Of a DNA stretch of 64,000 nt, positions 26,540 through 35,302 are shown piece by piece; position 1 is the first letter of the stretch; each line of letters starts with the position of its first letter. Source of the DNA: Betaproteobacteria bacterium (GTDB lineage: Bacteria; Pseudomonadota; Gammaproteobacteria; Burkholderiales; SG8-41); contig JAKFYK010000062.1 in assembly GCA_021730905.1 (NCBI GenBank), positions 1-64,000 on the forward strand, given 5' to 3'. The notes under the pieces are model-generated. The model was not told where the DNA came from. It worked only from the letters and a program-made list of their open reading frames with translations, and made no database searches. The position numbers and the translations under genes are program-made.

Positions 26540-27748
26540 TCACGCGTTGCCGCCATCGACCGTGGCGCCGGATTGAACCAGCGCGGCGATATCGGCAGCG
26601 GTAAATCCGGCTTCGCGCAGAATCTCCATGCTGTGCTGCCCGATCTTGGGTGCGTGGCGAAAATCCTGGCGCGCGCCGCGCGATAGCTTATTGGGCAGTT
26701 TCATGTTGATGATCTTGCCCTCGGTCGGATGTTCGATGGTCTCAAAGAAACCGATGTCTTTCAGGTGCGGGTCTTCCATGATCTGATCGAGCGTCTGGAA
26801 CGGCATCGCCGGCACATCGGTGCGGTCGAAAATCTCGATCCACTCGGCGGTGGTTTTCTGTTTCAGTCCTGCGGCACGAATGGCGAAATAATCCGTCGTA
26901 TTCTTGAAGCGCGCCGCGATGGTACACAAACGCGGATCGTTCTTCAGTTCCGGCTTGCCGAAGGCTGCAAATACCGCGAACGCCTGCGCATCGGTGTTGG
27001 CGGAGATGCAGATATAGCCGTCCTTGGTCGGCAGCGGGCGTGACTGCGGGTCGATCAGGCGCGGATCGCCCATCTCTCCCAGCGGCGGCACGAACGTTTT
27101 AAGGTACATGTGTTCTTCGAGCGTCGCCTTGACGATGTTTTCAAACATCGGCAGTTCGATTGCCTGACCATGACCGGTGCGCTCGCGGTGATACAGCGCC
27201 ATCAAAATCATTTGCACCGCGATCAGTCCCACCGTCCGATCGGCTACCACCATCGGCAGATAACGCGGCTCGCCGGTGCCCATCTGGTACAGCGCTGCGA
27301 TGCCGCCGGAGCCCTGAATGATCGAGTCGTACGCGGGCTTGTTTTTGTAGCGGCCGCCCTGGCCGAAGCCATACATGCCGCAGCAGATGATTTTCGCATT
27401 GACTTTGCATACGTCTTCATACGTCAGTTTCAAGCGCTTCATTGCCGGCGGACGCATGTTCCACACCATCACGTCGGCGGTGGCGAGGATTTTCAGCAGT
27501 GCGTCATATGCTTCGGGCTTTTTCAGATCAAGCGCGATGCTGCGCTTGTTGCGATTCAGATGCAGAAACTTGCCCGACATGTTCGGGTTGCGCCCGCGTC
27601 CCGCCAGCGAGCGCACGATGTCGCCCGATGGCGCTTCGACCTTGATCACGTCCGCGCCGTGATCGGCCATGATTTGCGTCGCCAGCGGGCCGACCACCAC
27701 CGACGTCAGGTCAACGATGCGCACGCCTTCCAGTGGACCTCCCGCCAT
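26540..27748 (-). CDS. CaiB/BaiF-type (class III) CoA transferase
   Basis: 402 residues from the ATG at 27748 (MAGGPLEGVRIVDLTS). That ATG overlaps the stop of the upstream hydratase gene as TAATG, so the two are translationally coupled. The class III signature is present: VVVGPLATQIMADHGADVIKVE, then FLHLNRNKRSIALDLKKPEA, with the catalytic Asp expected in the GGIAALYQMGTGEP-to-VADRTVG region (about residues 150-180). It moves CoA between carboxylic acids. With the hydratase it fits a mesaconate, itaconate or citramalate activation step. Confidence 0.9.
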   Translation of the reverse strand: MAGGPLEGVRIVDLTSVVVGPLATQIMADHGADVIKVEAPSGDIVRSLAGRGRNPNMSGKFLHLNRNKRSIALDLKKPEAYDALLKILATADVMVWNMRPPAMKRLKLTYEDVCKVNAKIICCGMYGFGQGGRYKNKPAYDSIIQGSGGIAALYQMGTGEPRYLPMVVADRTVGLIAVQMILMALYHRERTGHGQAIELPMFENIVKATLEEHMYLKTFVPPLGEMGDPRLIDPQSRPLPTKDGYICISANTDAQAFAVFAAFGKPELKNDPRLCTIAARFKNTTDYFAIRAAGLKQKTTAEWIEIFDRTDVPAMPFQTLDQIMEDPHLKDIGFFETIEHPTEGKIINMKLPNKLSRGARQDFRHAPKIGQHSMEILREAGFTAADIAALVQSGATVDGGNA

Positions 27749-28599
27749 TATGCAAACTCCGCGGTGGCACTCAGGGTCAGCGCGCCGGTGTCGTCCTGCG
27801 TCCACAGTTTTGCTGATTTACCATCGGCAGACGGTTCACCGCACACCGAGATCGCGCGATTGGCGAACATCGGCCGCACATTGCGCGAGATCATAATTTT
27901 CACCGGCGATTTTGCATGCGCGCGAGCGAGTTCATACACCAGCAGTGTAGTCAAGCCGCCGTTCATCACCAGGCCCGGATAACCTTCGACCTGCGTGACA
28001 TACGGATAATCGTAATGGATGCGATGGCCGTTGAACGTCAGCGCGGAGTAGCGGAACAGCATCACTTCGGTCGGCGTCACGGTGTTCTTCCATACCGCCG
28101 TACCGGGCGCGGGCTGTGGCGGAGGAGGAGGTGCGTTTTTATCCGGATCCTGCCGGTAAACGATATCCTGCTCCTCGCTGATCGCCAGCCCGCGCGGCGA
28201 CGTGGTGTCGGCCGTCACGGTAACGAACACCATTTGCCCGGTGCGTCCAGTCTTGATGGTGACATCCTTGATGGTGGAGACGCGCGTCAATTCGTCGCCT
28301 ATGCGCAGATCGCTGATGAAGGTGGAGCGTTTGCCCGCGAACATGCGCCGCGGCAGCGGCACCGGCGGCAAAAAATCGCCGCGTGCGGGATGGCCGTCGG
28401 GTCCGATTTGCGCATGGCGCGCCACGCGCGGAAACAGGCTCGCATGCCAGCCGACCGGCAACACATCGCCCATCTTCGGCATCGCATCGTCGCGGTCGAG
28501 CGTTGCCGCCAGACGATGCACAAAGGGAATGGTGACGTAATCGACACCAGACTCTTGTTCACCGATCCATTTTTTCAGATTTTCCAGTTCAGCAGACAT
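27748..28599 (-). CDS. Mesaconyl/itaconyl-CoA hydratase-like (MaoC/HTD2 fold)
   Basis: 283 residues. It has a double hot-dog fold of the mesaconyl-C4-CoA hydratase/itaconyl-CoA hydratase group. The C-terminal motif ALTFNGHRIHYDYPYV (about residue 208) carries the catalytic Asp/His set, and GLVMNGGLTTLLVYELA is typical. These enzymes hydrate mesaconyl-C4-CoA or itaconyl-CoA to citramalyl-CoA. AAGGA lies about 10 bases upstream of the ATG, directly next to copy C of the dispersed repeat. It is coupled to the CoA transferase by TAATG. Confidence 0.85.
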   Translation of the reverse strand: MSAELENLKKWIGEQESGVDYVTIPFVHRLAATLDRDDAMPKMGDVLPVGWHASLFPRVARHAQIGPDGHPARGDFLPPVPLPRRMFAGKRSTFISDLRIGDELTRVSTIKDVTIKTGRTGQMVFVTVTADTTSPRGLAISEEQDIVYRQDPDKNAPPPPPQPAPGTAVWKNTVTPTEVMLFRYSALTFNGHRIHYDYPYVTQVEGYPGLVMNGGLTTLLVYELARAHAKSPVKIMISRNVRPMFANRAISVCGEPSADGKSAKLWTQDDTGALTLSATAEFA

Positions 28600-28614
28600 T
28601 ATATAAATTCCTTT

Positions 28615-28630
28615 AAAAACAAATACTTAT
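28615..28630 (+). repeat. Dispersed A/T-rich 16-mer, copy C (A-rich strand on +)
   Basis: AAAAACAAATACTTAT, exact consensus, preceded by CTTT. It lies 15 bp upstream of the hydratase start codon, abutting the ribosome site on the minus strand. Confidence 0.85.
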
Positions 28631-28837
28631 AACGATATCGCCACTTGCTGATGAGATTCGTCACAACGATGCCGGACGGTTTGCGGTCGCTGGCAAACTG
28701 TCATTCGCGGGTGCGCAACGGAAGGGCGCCAGCCCTCAAGGCAAAAATCAGCGGGGAACACATGGAAAGTTTTGCAGGAGACGCTACGATGATAATAGAA
28801 AACGCGCGTCACAGCCCGCGGCGTGGTGATGTATGCG

Positions 28838-29836
28838 CTAATCCACCTTGGCGCCGGTCGCCTTTACCACACCCAGCCAGCGGCTCACCTCGCGCTCGAC
28901 AAAATCGTCGAACTGCGCCGGCGTGTTGCCTACCGGCTGAAACTGCATTTCTTCGATGCGTGTGCGCGAGTCGGGTTGTTTCAGCACGCGCTCGATGGCT
29001 TCGTGCAAGGTTTTTACGATTGCGGCATTGGTGCCTGCAGGCGCGACGATACCCCAGAACGAATCCATGACCACGGGCACGCCGGCTTCCTGCAGCGTGG
29101 GCAACTGCGGCAGCGCGTTAAGCCGTTTCGCGCCCGACGCCGCCAGCGCGCGCATGCGTCCGCTCTTGATATGCGCCAGCAGCGGTGCGGGCACCGACAA
29201 CAGCATCGACACTTCGCCCGAGATCAGCGCGGTGATCTGCGGCGCGCCGCCCTTGTACGGCACATGCACCGCATCGATGCCGGTGACCTGGCGGATCTGC
29301 GCGAACGCGAGATGCCCGGTGGTGCCGCTGCCGGTAGAGCCGTAGGTGAGCCGCCCCGGCTGCGCTTTGGCGAGTGCAAGCAATTCCTTCACCGATGTCG
29401 CGGGGATCGACGGATGCACTACCAGCAGCGGAGAAGTGGTGGCGATGGTAGTGATGCGCGCGAAATCTTTCAGCGTGTCGTAGGGCAGGCTGATTTGCAC
29501 GCTGGGCCCTATGGTGTAGGCGTTGTCGACGGAGAGCAGCGTGTAGCCGTCAGGTGCGGCACGCGCGGCGAGTTGTGTGCCGATGGTGGTGTTGCCGCCC
29601 GGCCGGTTATCGACAATAGTCGTCGAGCCGAGGTCGGCGATGGCACGCGTGACCACGCCGCGCGCGAAAATATCATTCGCGCCGCCTGCCGTGTAGGGCA
29701 CGATGACGCGCACCTGGCGTGAGGGATAACGTTCCGTCTGCGCATGTGCAGCAGCGCCAAAGATCATAAGCAAAGTGCCGATCCATGGGCTTGGCTGCGC
29801 CAGCATGCGGCGCCCGGATTTTGAGATAGTGTGCAT
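28838..29836 (-). CDS. TTT-family (Bug) periplasmic solute receptor 1
   Basis: 332 residues from the ATG at 29836, with GAGGG just upstream; a GTG at 29848 is less likely. The signal peptide ends AAAHAQ, then YPSRQVRVIVPYTAGGANDIFAR, IVDNRPGGNTTIG, APDGYTLL, HVPYKGGAPQ and FWGIVAPAGT follow in family order. Bug proteins bind carboxylates (often tricarboxylates or aromatic acids) in the periplasm for a TctAB-type transporter. It is the last of three consecutive receptor genes on this strand. Confidence 0.93.
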   Translation of the reverse strand: MHTISKSGRRMLAQPSPWIGTLLMIFGAAAHAQTERYPSRQVRVIVPYTAGGANDIFARGVVTRAIADLGSTTIVDNRPGGNTTIGTQLAARAAPDGYTLLSVDNAYTIGPSVQISLPYDTLKDFARITTIATTSPLLVVHPSIPATSVKELLALAKAQPGRLTYGSTGSGTTGHLAFAQIRQVTGIDAVHVPYKGGAPQITALISGEVSMLLSVPAPLLAHIKSGRMRALAASGAKRLNALPQLPTLQEAGVPVVMDSFWGIVAPAGTNAAIVKTLHEAIERVLKQPDSRTRIEEMQFQPVGNTPAQFDDFVEREVSRWLGVVKATGAKVD

Positions 29837-29901
29837 GAATGCCCTCACGAATTAAAACATTTGCTCAAGCGCCGCAAATAACGGTTCGATCAGCGTACGC
29901 G

Positions 29902-30857
29902 TCAATCTACCTTCATGCCCGCGGCTTTCACCACCGGCCCCCAGCGATCGAGGTCGCGCTCCAGAAACGCCGCGAATTGCTGCGGCGTGTTGCCGACAAT
30001 TTCCGAACCTTCGCTGGTCAGCTTGTCGCGCGCGTCGGGCAGGTGCACGATGCGCACGATTTCGCTGTTCAGGCGATTGATGATGGGTGCGGGTGTTTTC
30101 GCCGGCGTAACGATGCCAAACCAGTTGAGAAACTCGAATCCGGGATAACCCGACTCAGCCACCGTCGGAATTTCCGGCAAAGTTTTCATGCGCTGCGGGC
30201 TGGTGACGGCAATCGCGCGCAGCCGGTTGCCCGCAAGCAATGCGGCGGCCGTAACCTGCGCGGCGAATTGGTAATGTAATTGGCCGGCCGCCACGTCGGC
30301 CCCGCGCCTTTGTACGGAATATGCGTGACGTCGATCTTCGCCATCATCTTCAGCATCTCGCCCGACACGTGGCCACCGCTGCCGTTGCCCGCCGAACCGT
30401 AGTTGAGCGAACGCGTTTTCGCCAGCGCGACGAGTTCTTTCACTGTGCGCACGGGCAGCGCCAGGTTGACCACCAGCACCAGCGGCGACGTGGTGACGAG
30501 GGTGATTGGGGCAAAATCCCTCAGCGGGTCATACGGCAGTTTTTTGTAGAGATGCGCGTTCAGTGCGTGCGGCGTGTAAACCAGCAACAGCGTCAGGCCG
30601 TCGGGCGCAGCCTTGGCGGTGATGTCGGTGGCGAGCACGCCACCCGCGCCGCTGCGATTGTCGATCACCACCTGCTGACCCAGCGCCGTGGAGAGTCGAG
30701 GCCCGACCACGCGCACCAGAAAATCGGCGGTGCCGCCGGGCGGCGCGGGTACGATGAAGCGCAGCGGACGCGACGGATAATGCTGCGCGGTTGCAGCGGC
30801 GGCGATGACGCATAACAGTGCGCCAGCGGCCCATCGCAGAACCTTGTACCTGAACAT
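29902..30857 (-). pseudogene. TTT-family receptor 2, frameshifted
   Basis: The N-terminal two thirds (ATG 30857, signal peptide ending AAATAQ, HYPSRPLRFIVPAPPGGTAD to HIPYKGAGP) runs out of frame near 30290-30300 at a GGGG run. The C-terminal third (GQLHYQFAAQVTAAA onward to KAAGMKVD) continues in another frame to 29902. One base gained or lost explains it. Either a fresh pseudogene or a sequencing error. All other family blocks are well kept, so the change is recent. Confidence 0.85.
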
Positions 30858-30934
30858 TTTGTTTTCCGCGGATTGAACGATCCGATGATAGACCAAATGC
30901 GGGATCATCAGCGTGGTGCTACGGTACGTCGGCC

Positions 30935-31945
30935 CTAGTCCGCTTTCGCGCCCGACTGTTTCACCATTTGCGCGTAACGCGCGATTTCATCCTTGATCAC
31001 CGAGGCGAACTGCGCTGGCGTGTTGGGCGTGAATTCCAGCGACAGCGCGTCGAGCCGTTCTTTCACGTCCGGCAACTGCATCACGCGGTTGATCTCGGCG
31101 TTGAGTTTGCCAACGATCGCCGACGGCGTGCCGGCGGGCGCGAAGAATGAAAACCAGGTGTGGTCGGCGAAGCCCGCGAAGCCGGATTCCGCGACCGTCG
31201 GCACGTTGGGCAATATCGCCGAGCGCTTGGCAGTGGTTACCGCGATCGGCCGCACGCGATTGGCTTTGACATGCGGCACTGCCGGTGGCATCGAGGTCGA
31301 GGCTATCGGTACCTGATTGCCGACCACCGCAGTTACCGCCTGCGCCGGGCCGTACGGCACGTGCGTGATGTCTACTTTCGACAGCGCCTTGAAAATCAGT
31401 TCCGCATCGAGATGCGGCGTGGTGCCGGTGCCCGACGAGGCGTAACTGACCGGGTTCGCTTTGGCGAACGCGATCACTTCTTTCAGGGTATTGGCTTTTA
31501 CTGATGGATGGACTGAAATCAGATTGGGCGTGGTCGGTCCCTGCACCACGGGCGCGAAATCGGTCGCGGCGTAGCCGGGTTTCGAATACAGGCTTACGTT
31601 GACCACGAACGCGGAACTGTTCATCAAAATCGTGTAGCCATCCGGATTCGCGCGCACGGCGGTCTGCGTGCCGATGTTGCCACCTGCGCCGGGACGATTT
31701 TCGATCACCACGTTTTGTCCCCACGACTCGCTTAATTTCGCGCCGACGATGCGCGCGACGATATCGGTGGATGCGCCGGGCGGGAACGCCACTACAAAGC
31801 GTATCGGCCGGTTCGGATACGCGCCCGCGTCACGTGCCGGGGCGACTGTCTGCGCGAGTGCCGCGTGCGCAAGTGCACTTGCGGCGATGGCGCCCAACGC
31901 GGCCAGCCTTCGGGCGTTCTGGCGTAAGCAATTGTTATTGTTCAA
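30935..31945 (-). CDS. TTT-family (Bug) periplasmic solute receptor 3
   Basis: 336 residues; AGGAGGA precedes the ATG. The signal peptide is long (MNNNNCLRQ then hydrophobic, ending HAALAQ) and is followed by a spacer (TVAPARDAG) before AYPNRPIRFVVAFPPGASTD. IENRPGAGGNIGT, NPDGYTIL, HVPYGPAQAVTAV and WFSFFAPAGTP follow. It is the first of three receptor genes in a row and divergent from the DedA-rhodanese gene. Confidence 0.93.
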   Translation of the reverse strand: MNNNNCLRQNARRLAALGAIAASALAHAALAQTVAPARDAGAYPNRPIRFVVAFPPGASTDIVARIVGAKLSESWGQNVVIENRPGAGGNIGTQTAVRANPDGYTILMNSSAFVVNVSLYSKPGYAATDFAPVVQGPTTPNLISVHPSVKANTLKEVIAFAKANPVSYASSGTGTTPHLDAELIFKALSKVDITHVPYGPAQAVTAVVGNQVPIASTSMPPAVPHVKANRVRPIAVTTAKRSAILPNVPTVAESGFAGFADHTWFSFFAPAGTPSAIVGKLNAEINRVMQLPDVKERLDALSLEFTPNTPAQFASVIKDEIARYAQMVKQSGAKAD

Positions 31946-32019
31946 AATTATCCTCCTGTATTGTTTGCCGAATTATACTGGCCAACTCCTGCTAACGCGC
32001 AAAGTAGTGAAAGCTGCCT

Positions 32020-32964
32020 ATGGATCAAATGCTCAGCCTGTTCGCGCAATACGGCATTTTGCTCGTGTTCACCAATGTATTGCTGGCACAGGCAGGGTTG
32101 CCGCTGCCGGCGCTGCCGATGCTGATCGTTGCGGGCGCGCTGGTGCGCGACGGGCAGTTGTCGCTGATGCTGGTGTTGCTGGCGGCCGTCATGGGATCAC
32201 TGCTGGGCGATTTGCCGTGGTATGCGGCGGGCCGCATCGCCGGCTATCGCGTATTGCGCGTGTTGTGCCGCGTATCGATCGAACCCGACTCGTGCGTGAA
32301 GCAAACCGAAACGATATACGAGCGTTGGGGCGCGCCGTCGTTGCTGGTGGCCAAATTCGTGCCGGGGTTTTCCACGGTGGCGCCGCCGGTCGCCGGGGCG
32401 ATGCGGCTTGGCTTGCCTTCGTTTCTGCTCTATAGCGCGGCGGGTGCGCTGTTGTGGGCGGGCGTTGCGGTCGCGCTGGGCGTGATCTTTCATACGCAGG
32501 TCGATCGCGTGATCCAATGGCTGAGCGACATGGGTGCGCTGGCGTTTGCTGTGCTGGCGTTGGCGGTGGGCTTTTATGTCGCTGCCAAATGGGTGGAACG
32601 CTGGCTGTTCGTGCGCGTGATGCGCATGGCACGCATCACGGTCGATGAACTCAAAGTGCTGATGCAGGGCCATGAGCCGGTGATAGTCCTGGACGTGCGT
32701 TCATCCACTGCGCGCAAAGTCGATCCGCGCCATATTCCCGGTGCGGTGGCGGTGGATATTGCCGCGCCCGAACACAACGTCGGTGACGTCACGCCCGAAC
32801 ACCACATTGTTGTCTATTGCAGTTGACCGAGCGAAGCCAGCGCGGCGCGTGTCGCCCGCCTGTTGATGGATAAGGGCTTGCGCCGCGTGCGGCCGCTCGA
32901 AGGCGGGCTGGATGCGTGGATCGAAGCCGGCGGAGAAGTCGCAATGTTTGACGCCGCGGATTGA
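32020..32964 (+). CDS. DedA membrane protein - rhodanese fusion with in-frame TGA (candidate selenoprotein)
   Basis: Read through the TGA at 32824-32826, the gene encodes 314 residues. The DedA domain (about residues 1-195) has several membrane segments and FVPGFSTVAPPVAGAMR. The rhodanese domain (about 205-314) has VIVLDVRSSTARKVDPRHIPGA, HIVVYCS, the TGA, then PSEASAARVARLLMDKG and RPLEGGLDAWIEAGGEV. Frame, spacing and conservation continue unchanged to TGA 32962-32964. As far as I recall, fusion relatives have Cys at the TGA place (YCxCP). A hairpin follows 21 nt on. Either selenocysteine is inserted or the rhodanese part is lost by nonsense mutation. Confidence 0.75.
32840..32859 (+). promoter_or_regulatory. 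Possible bSECIS hairpin after the in-frame TGA
   Basis: GCG-C-GGCG, loop CGTGT, CGCC-CGC. The loop begins 21 nt after the TGA and has G as its second base, which fits the usual bacterial SECIS description. GC-rich DNA forms such hairpins easily, so this is only suggestive. Confidence 0.35.
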
Positions 32965-33051
32965 GGACGAAACCATCGTGCCCGCGTCCCGTGGTGCAGG
33001 TGCGTACGGGCGTTGATTTGAACGGGAAGAATGCGCCTCGCCGTGCGCGGA

Positions 33052-33702
33052 CTATCCTGCGGCGAATGTGAATACCAGAAATGCCGCGCCGGTCGCGGCC
33101 AGCGCGCCGCCGGCGGCTTTGAGGAATTCAAACGCCGGCTTTTTCGCCGTGGCGTATCGCGCGATCGCGTAGCCGCACAGCGCTATGGCGAATTGCACCA
33201 GCGTGAATCCGGACAGATACGCCAGCAACGGCGTGGATTCGGCGCCGATGATGGCCTCGCCGTATGCGTAGCCGTGTGCCACGCCGCTCAAGGCGAACAG
33301 GATGATTGCGGCTTTGCTTTTCAGAAAATCGTGGCGGCGGAAAAACAGCACGCCGAGCAGGATCAGGCTCGCTGCCACCCACGCATCGGGATAGGGCACA
33401 TCCGCCGCCCTCAGATGCAACAGCGTGCCGGCGAGCGTGCCCACCAGAAATGCTGCGAGCGTGGCGACGCGCTGGCCAAAGGCGTAACACGCCACACCGA
33501 CAGCCACGATAAACAGCAGATGATCGAAGCCGATGATGGGATGCCCGAAGCCCGACAACAGCCCTTCAAGCAGGGTGGCCGGCGTGGTGCCGCCCATCGG
33601 GTGATGCGCCGCTGCGGGCAGCGCCCATAGCAGCGCCATCCATGCGATCGATACGTATGAGACACGTCGCGGAAGTGTGACGAACCTGGCACAGGATTTC
33701 AT
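33052..33702 (-). CDS. HupE/UreJ-family membrane protein
   Basis: 216 residues from the ATG at 33702, with a G/A-rich site upstream. The signal-like N-terminus ends at AAAHH. HPMGG, then GFGHPIIGFDHLLFIVAVG, LHL and LSGVAHGYAYGE give the histidine-rich pattern of HupE/UreJ proteins, which are linked to nickel or cobalt uptake for hydrogenase or urease. Six hydrophobic segments. No hydrogenase or urease genes are nearby, so its metal role here is inferred. Convergent with the DedA-rhodanese gene. Confidence 0.85.
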   Translation of the reverse strand: MKSCARFVTLPRRVSYVSIAWMALLWALPAAAHHPMGGTTPATLLEGLLSGFGHPIIGFDHLLFIVAVGVACYAFGQRVATLAAFLVGTLAGTLLHLRAADVPYPDAWVAASLILLGVLFFRRHDFLKSKAAIILFALSGVAHGYAYGEAIIGAESTPLLAYLSGFTLVQFAIALCGYAIARYATAKKPAFEFLKAAGGALAATGAAFLVFTFAAG

Positions 33703-33812
33703 GATGACCTTTCCGTAAGGCGTTTGGTAACGATCAGCGTATCTTACCGCGAACGGCTCTGCGCGAGCCACGCTCGATTTGCGCCGGAATATCGGCTACA
33801 GTCAGCCGCCTG

Positions 33813-34775
33813 ATGGATTATTTTATCCAACTGCGCGGCCTCATGATCGAGGTCATGCTTCCTCTCGGGCTGCTGGTTGCCGCAGGGGCATTCTGGCCGC
33901 GCATCTTCGCCGACGCGCAACCCGACGTGTTGCGCACGCAACTGAACCGCGTGGTGATGTATGTGTTCTACCCCTGTGTGCTGTTCGCGGTGGCTTCCAC
34001 CACGCCGATCACCTTTAGTCTGCTGTCGGTGCCGTTGTTGGTGGGCATCGGCACGCTGGCCTCAGGCGCGCTGTTGTACGTGCTGCTCTACCGCTCGCCG
34101 CTGGGACGCAATCTGTCCGATCCCACGCGCGCGGTACTGGTGATCGGCGGCATGTGGGGCAACACCTTCAACGTCGGCGCGCCAGTGCTGATTTTCTTTT
34201 TCGGCCGCGATGCCACGCGCTACGCGATTTACAACGACGTGCTGATGACCATGCCGCTGGTGTGGAGCCTCGGCGTGTGGATCGCCACGCGCCTCGGTTC
34301 GCATGAAAACAATGTTTCGTACCCGTCGGTGTGGCGCGTGATGATGACCATGCCGCCGATTTGGGCGTTCGTGCTGGGCTTTGCCTCGCAGCAGTTGGGG
34401 CTCACGTATCCGCCACTGGTGTCGGCCGCGCAGTTTGTCGGGCAGGCCACCATACCGGTGGTGATGTTCGTGCTGGGCCTCACCATTCCGTGGCGCAATC
34501 TCACGCCGCGCCCGGAAATTCTCACCGCTGCGCTGGTGAAATTGATGATCATGCCGGTGATCGTGTGGCTGGCCGCCAGCGCATTGTTTCCGCAAATGGG
34601 AGAAGCGCAGTACGCGTCCGTGGTGGAAGCCGCCACGCCGGCGATGATGACCACGCTGCTGCTCGCTGACCGCTTCAAACTTGATTCCGCCACGGCAGGG
34701 CTGATCGTGGGCTGGACCACGCTGTTGTTCTGGGTGAGTTTGCCGGCGATTATGGCGCTAGGGATGATAAAATAA
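33813..34775 (+). CDS. AEC-family (auxin efflux carrier-like) transporter
   Basis: 320 residues with about ten hydrophobic segments arranged in two halves. It shows MWGNTFNVGAPVLIFFFG in the first half and EAATPAMMTTLLLADRF in the second, typical of AEC/MdcF permeases. These export or import carboxylates such as malonate. No regulator is adjacent. Copy D of the dispersed repeat follows its stop. Confidence 0.85.
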   Translation: MDYFIQLRGLMIEVMLPLGLLVAAGAFWPRIFADAQPDVLRTQLNRVVMYVFYPCVLFAVASTTPITFSLLSVPLLVGIGTLASGALLYVLLYRSPLGRNLSDPTRAVLVIGGMWGNTFNVGAPVLIFFFGRDATRYAIYNDVLMTMPLVWSLGVWIATRLGSHENNVSYPSVWRVMMTMPPIWAFVLGFASQQLGLTYPPLVSAAQFVGQATIPVVMFVLGLTIPWRNLTPRPEILTAALVKLMIMPVIVWLAASALFPQMGEAQYASVVEAATPAMMTTLLLADRFKLDSATAGLIVGWTTLLFWVSLPAIMALGMIK

Positions 34776-34783
34776 GACTGTTT

Positions 34784-34799
34784 AAAAACAAATACTTAC
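34784..34799 (+). repeat. Dispersed A/T-rich 16-mer, copy D (A-rich strand on +)
   Basis: AAAAACAAATACTTAC, one mismatch, preceded by TGTTT as in copy I. It lies eight bases past the AEC gene stop and about 95 bp before the next start. Confidence 0.83.
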
Positions 34800-34893
34800 A
34801 ACATAGTATCAGCAGCTTGCACTGTAGCACCGCCGCGCGTTGCGTACGCTTTTCGGGTAACCAATCCACTCTTCACTTGCACGGAGATACCAG

Positions 34894-35244
34894 ATGATTT
34901 CCAGCGCAACCCAAGGCAGCGCCGCCTTCTTCTACATGGTCACCTTCGAAATCGCGCCGGAGGACGAGAAGGATTTCAACGACATCTACGACACCGAGCA
35001 CATCCCCAACATCCTGCAGGTCGAGGGCGTGTTGCAGGTGATTCGCCTGCGCGACGCCGAGCCCACACCGCAAGGCTGGCTCCAGTATTCGGCGCTGTAT
35101 CTGATCACGCAGCCGGATTTGCCGACCACGCCGCAATGGAAAGCCAAGTCCGATCTCGGGCGCTGGGCGCCGGTGATCCGTCCGCGCGTGAAGTCGCGGC
35201 GGCAGCGGCTCGGTGCTACAGTGGCGAATATGAGCAGGCCGTAG
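34894..35244 (+). CDS. Small hypothetical protein (EthD/dimeric alpha-beta barrel-like)
   Basis: 116 residues; GGAGAT precedes the ATG. FFYMVTFEIAPEDEKDFNDIYDTEHIPNIL looks like the first strand and helix of a ferredoxin-like dimeric barrel, as in EthD or NIPSNAP-type proteins. A basic tail (RPRVKSRRQRL) ends it. No enzymatic role can be stated. Confidence 0.6.
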   Translation: MISSATQGSAAFFYMVTFEIAPEDEKDFNDIYDTEHIPNILQVEGVLQVIRLRDAEPTPQGWLQYSALYLITQPDLPTTPQWKAKSDLGRWAPVIRPRVKSRRQRLGATVANMSRP

Positions 35245-35302
35245 CGCGGACGGCCTTTACTCAGATGCAAAAAGGACCGCGCCAATACCTGGGAGATTAT
35301 GC

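Noticed and set aside
28823-29722. 299-codon + strand frame opposite receptor 1, and similar long antisense frames over bioA, grxD, the aconitase-like gene and hemA
   Set aside because: Each lies wholly over a well-supported gene, has H/R-rich shadow composition and has no credible start signal.
32827-32964. The segment after the TGA as a separate small gene
   Set aside because: It continues the rhodanese domain in the same frame, with no start codon or ribosome site of its own near the break.
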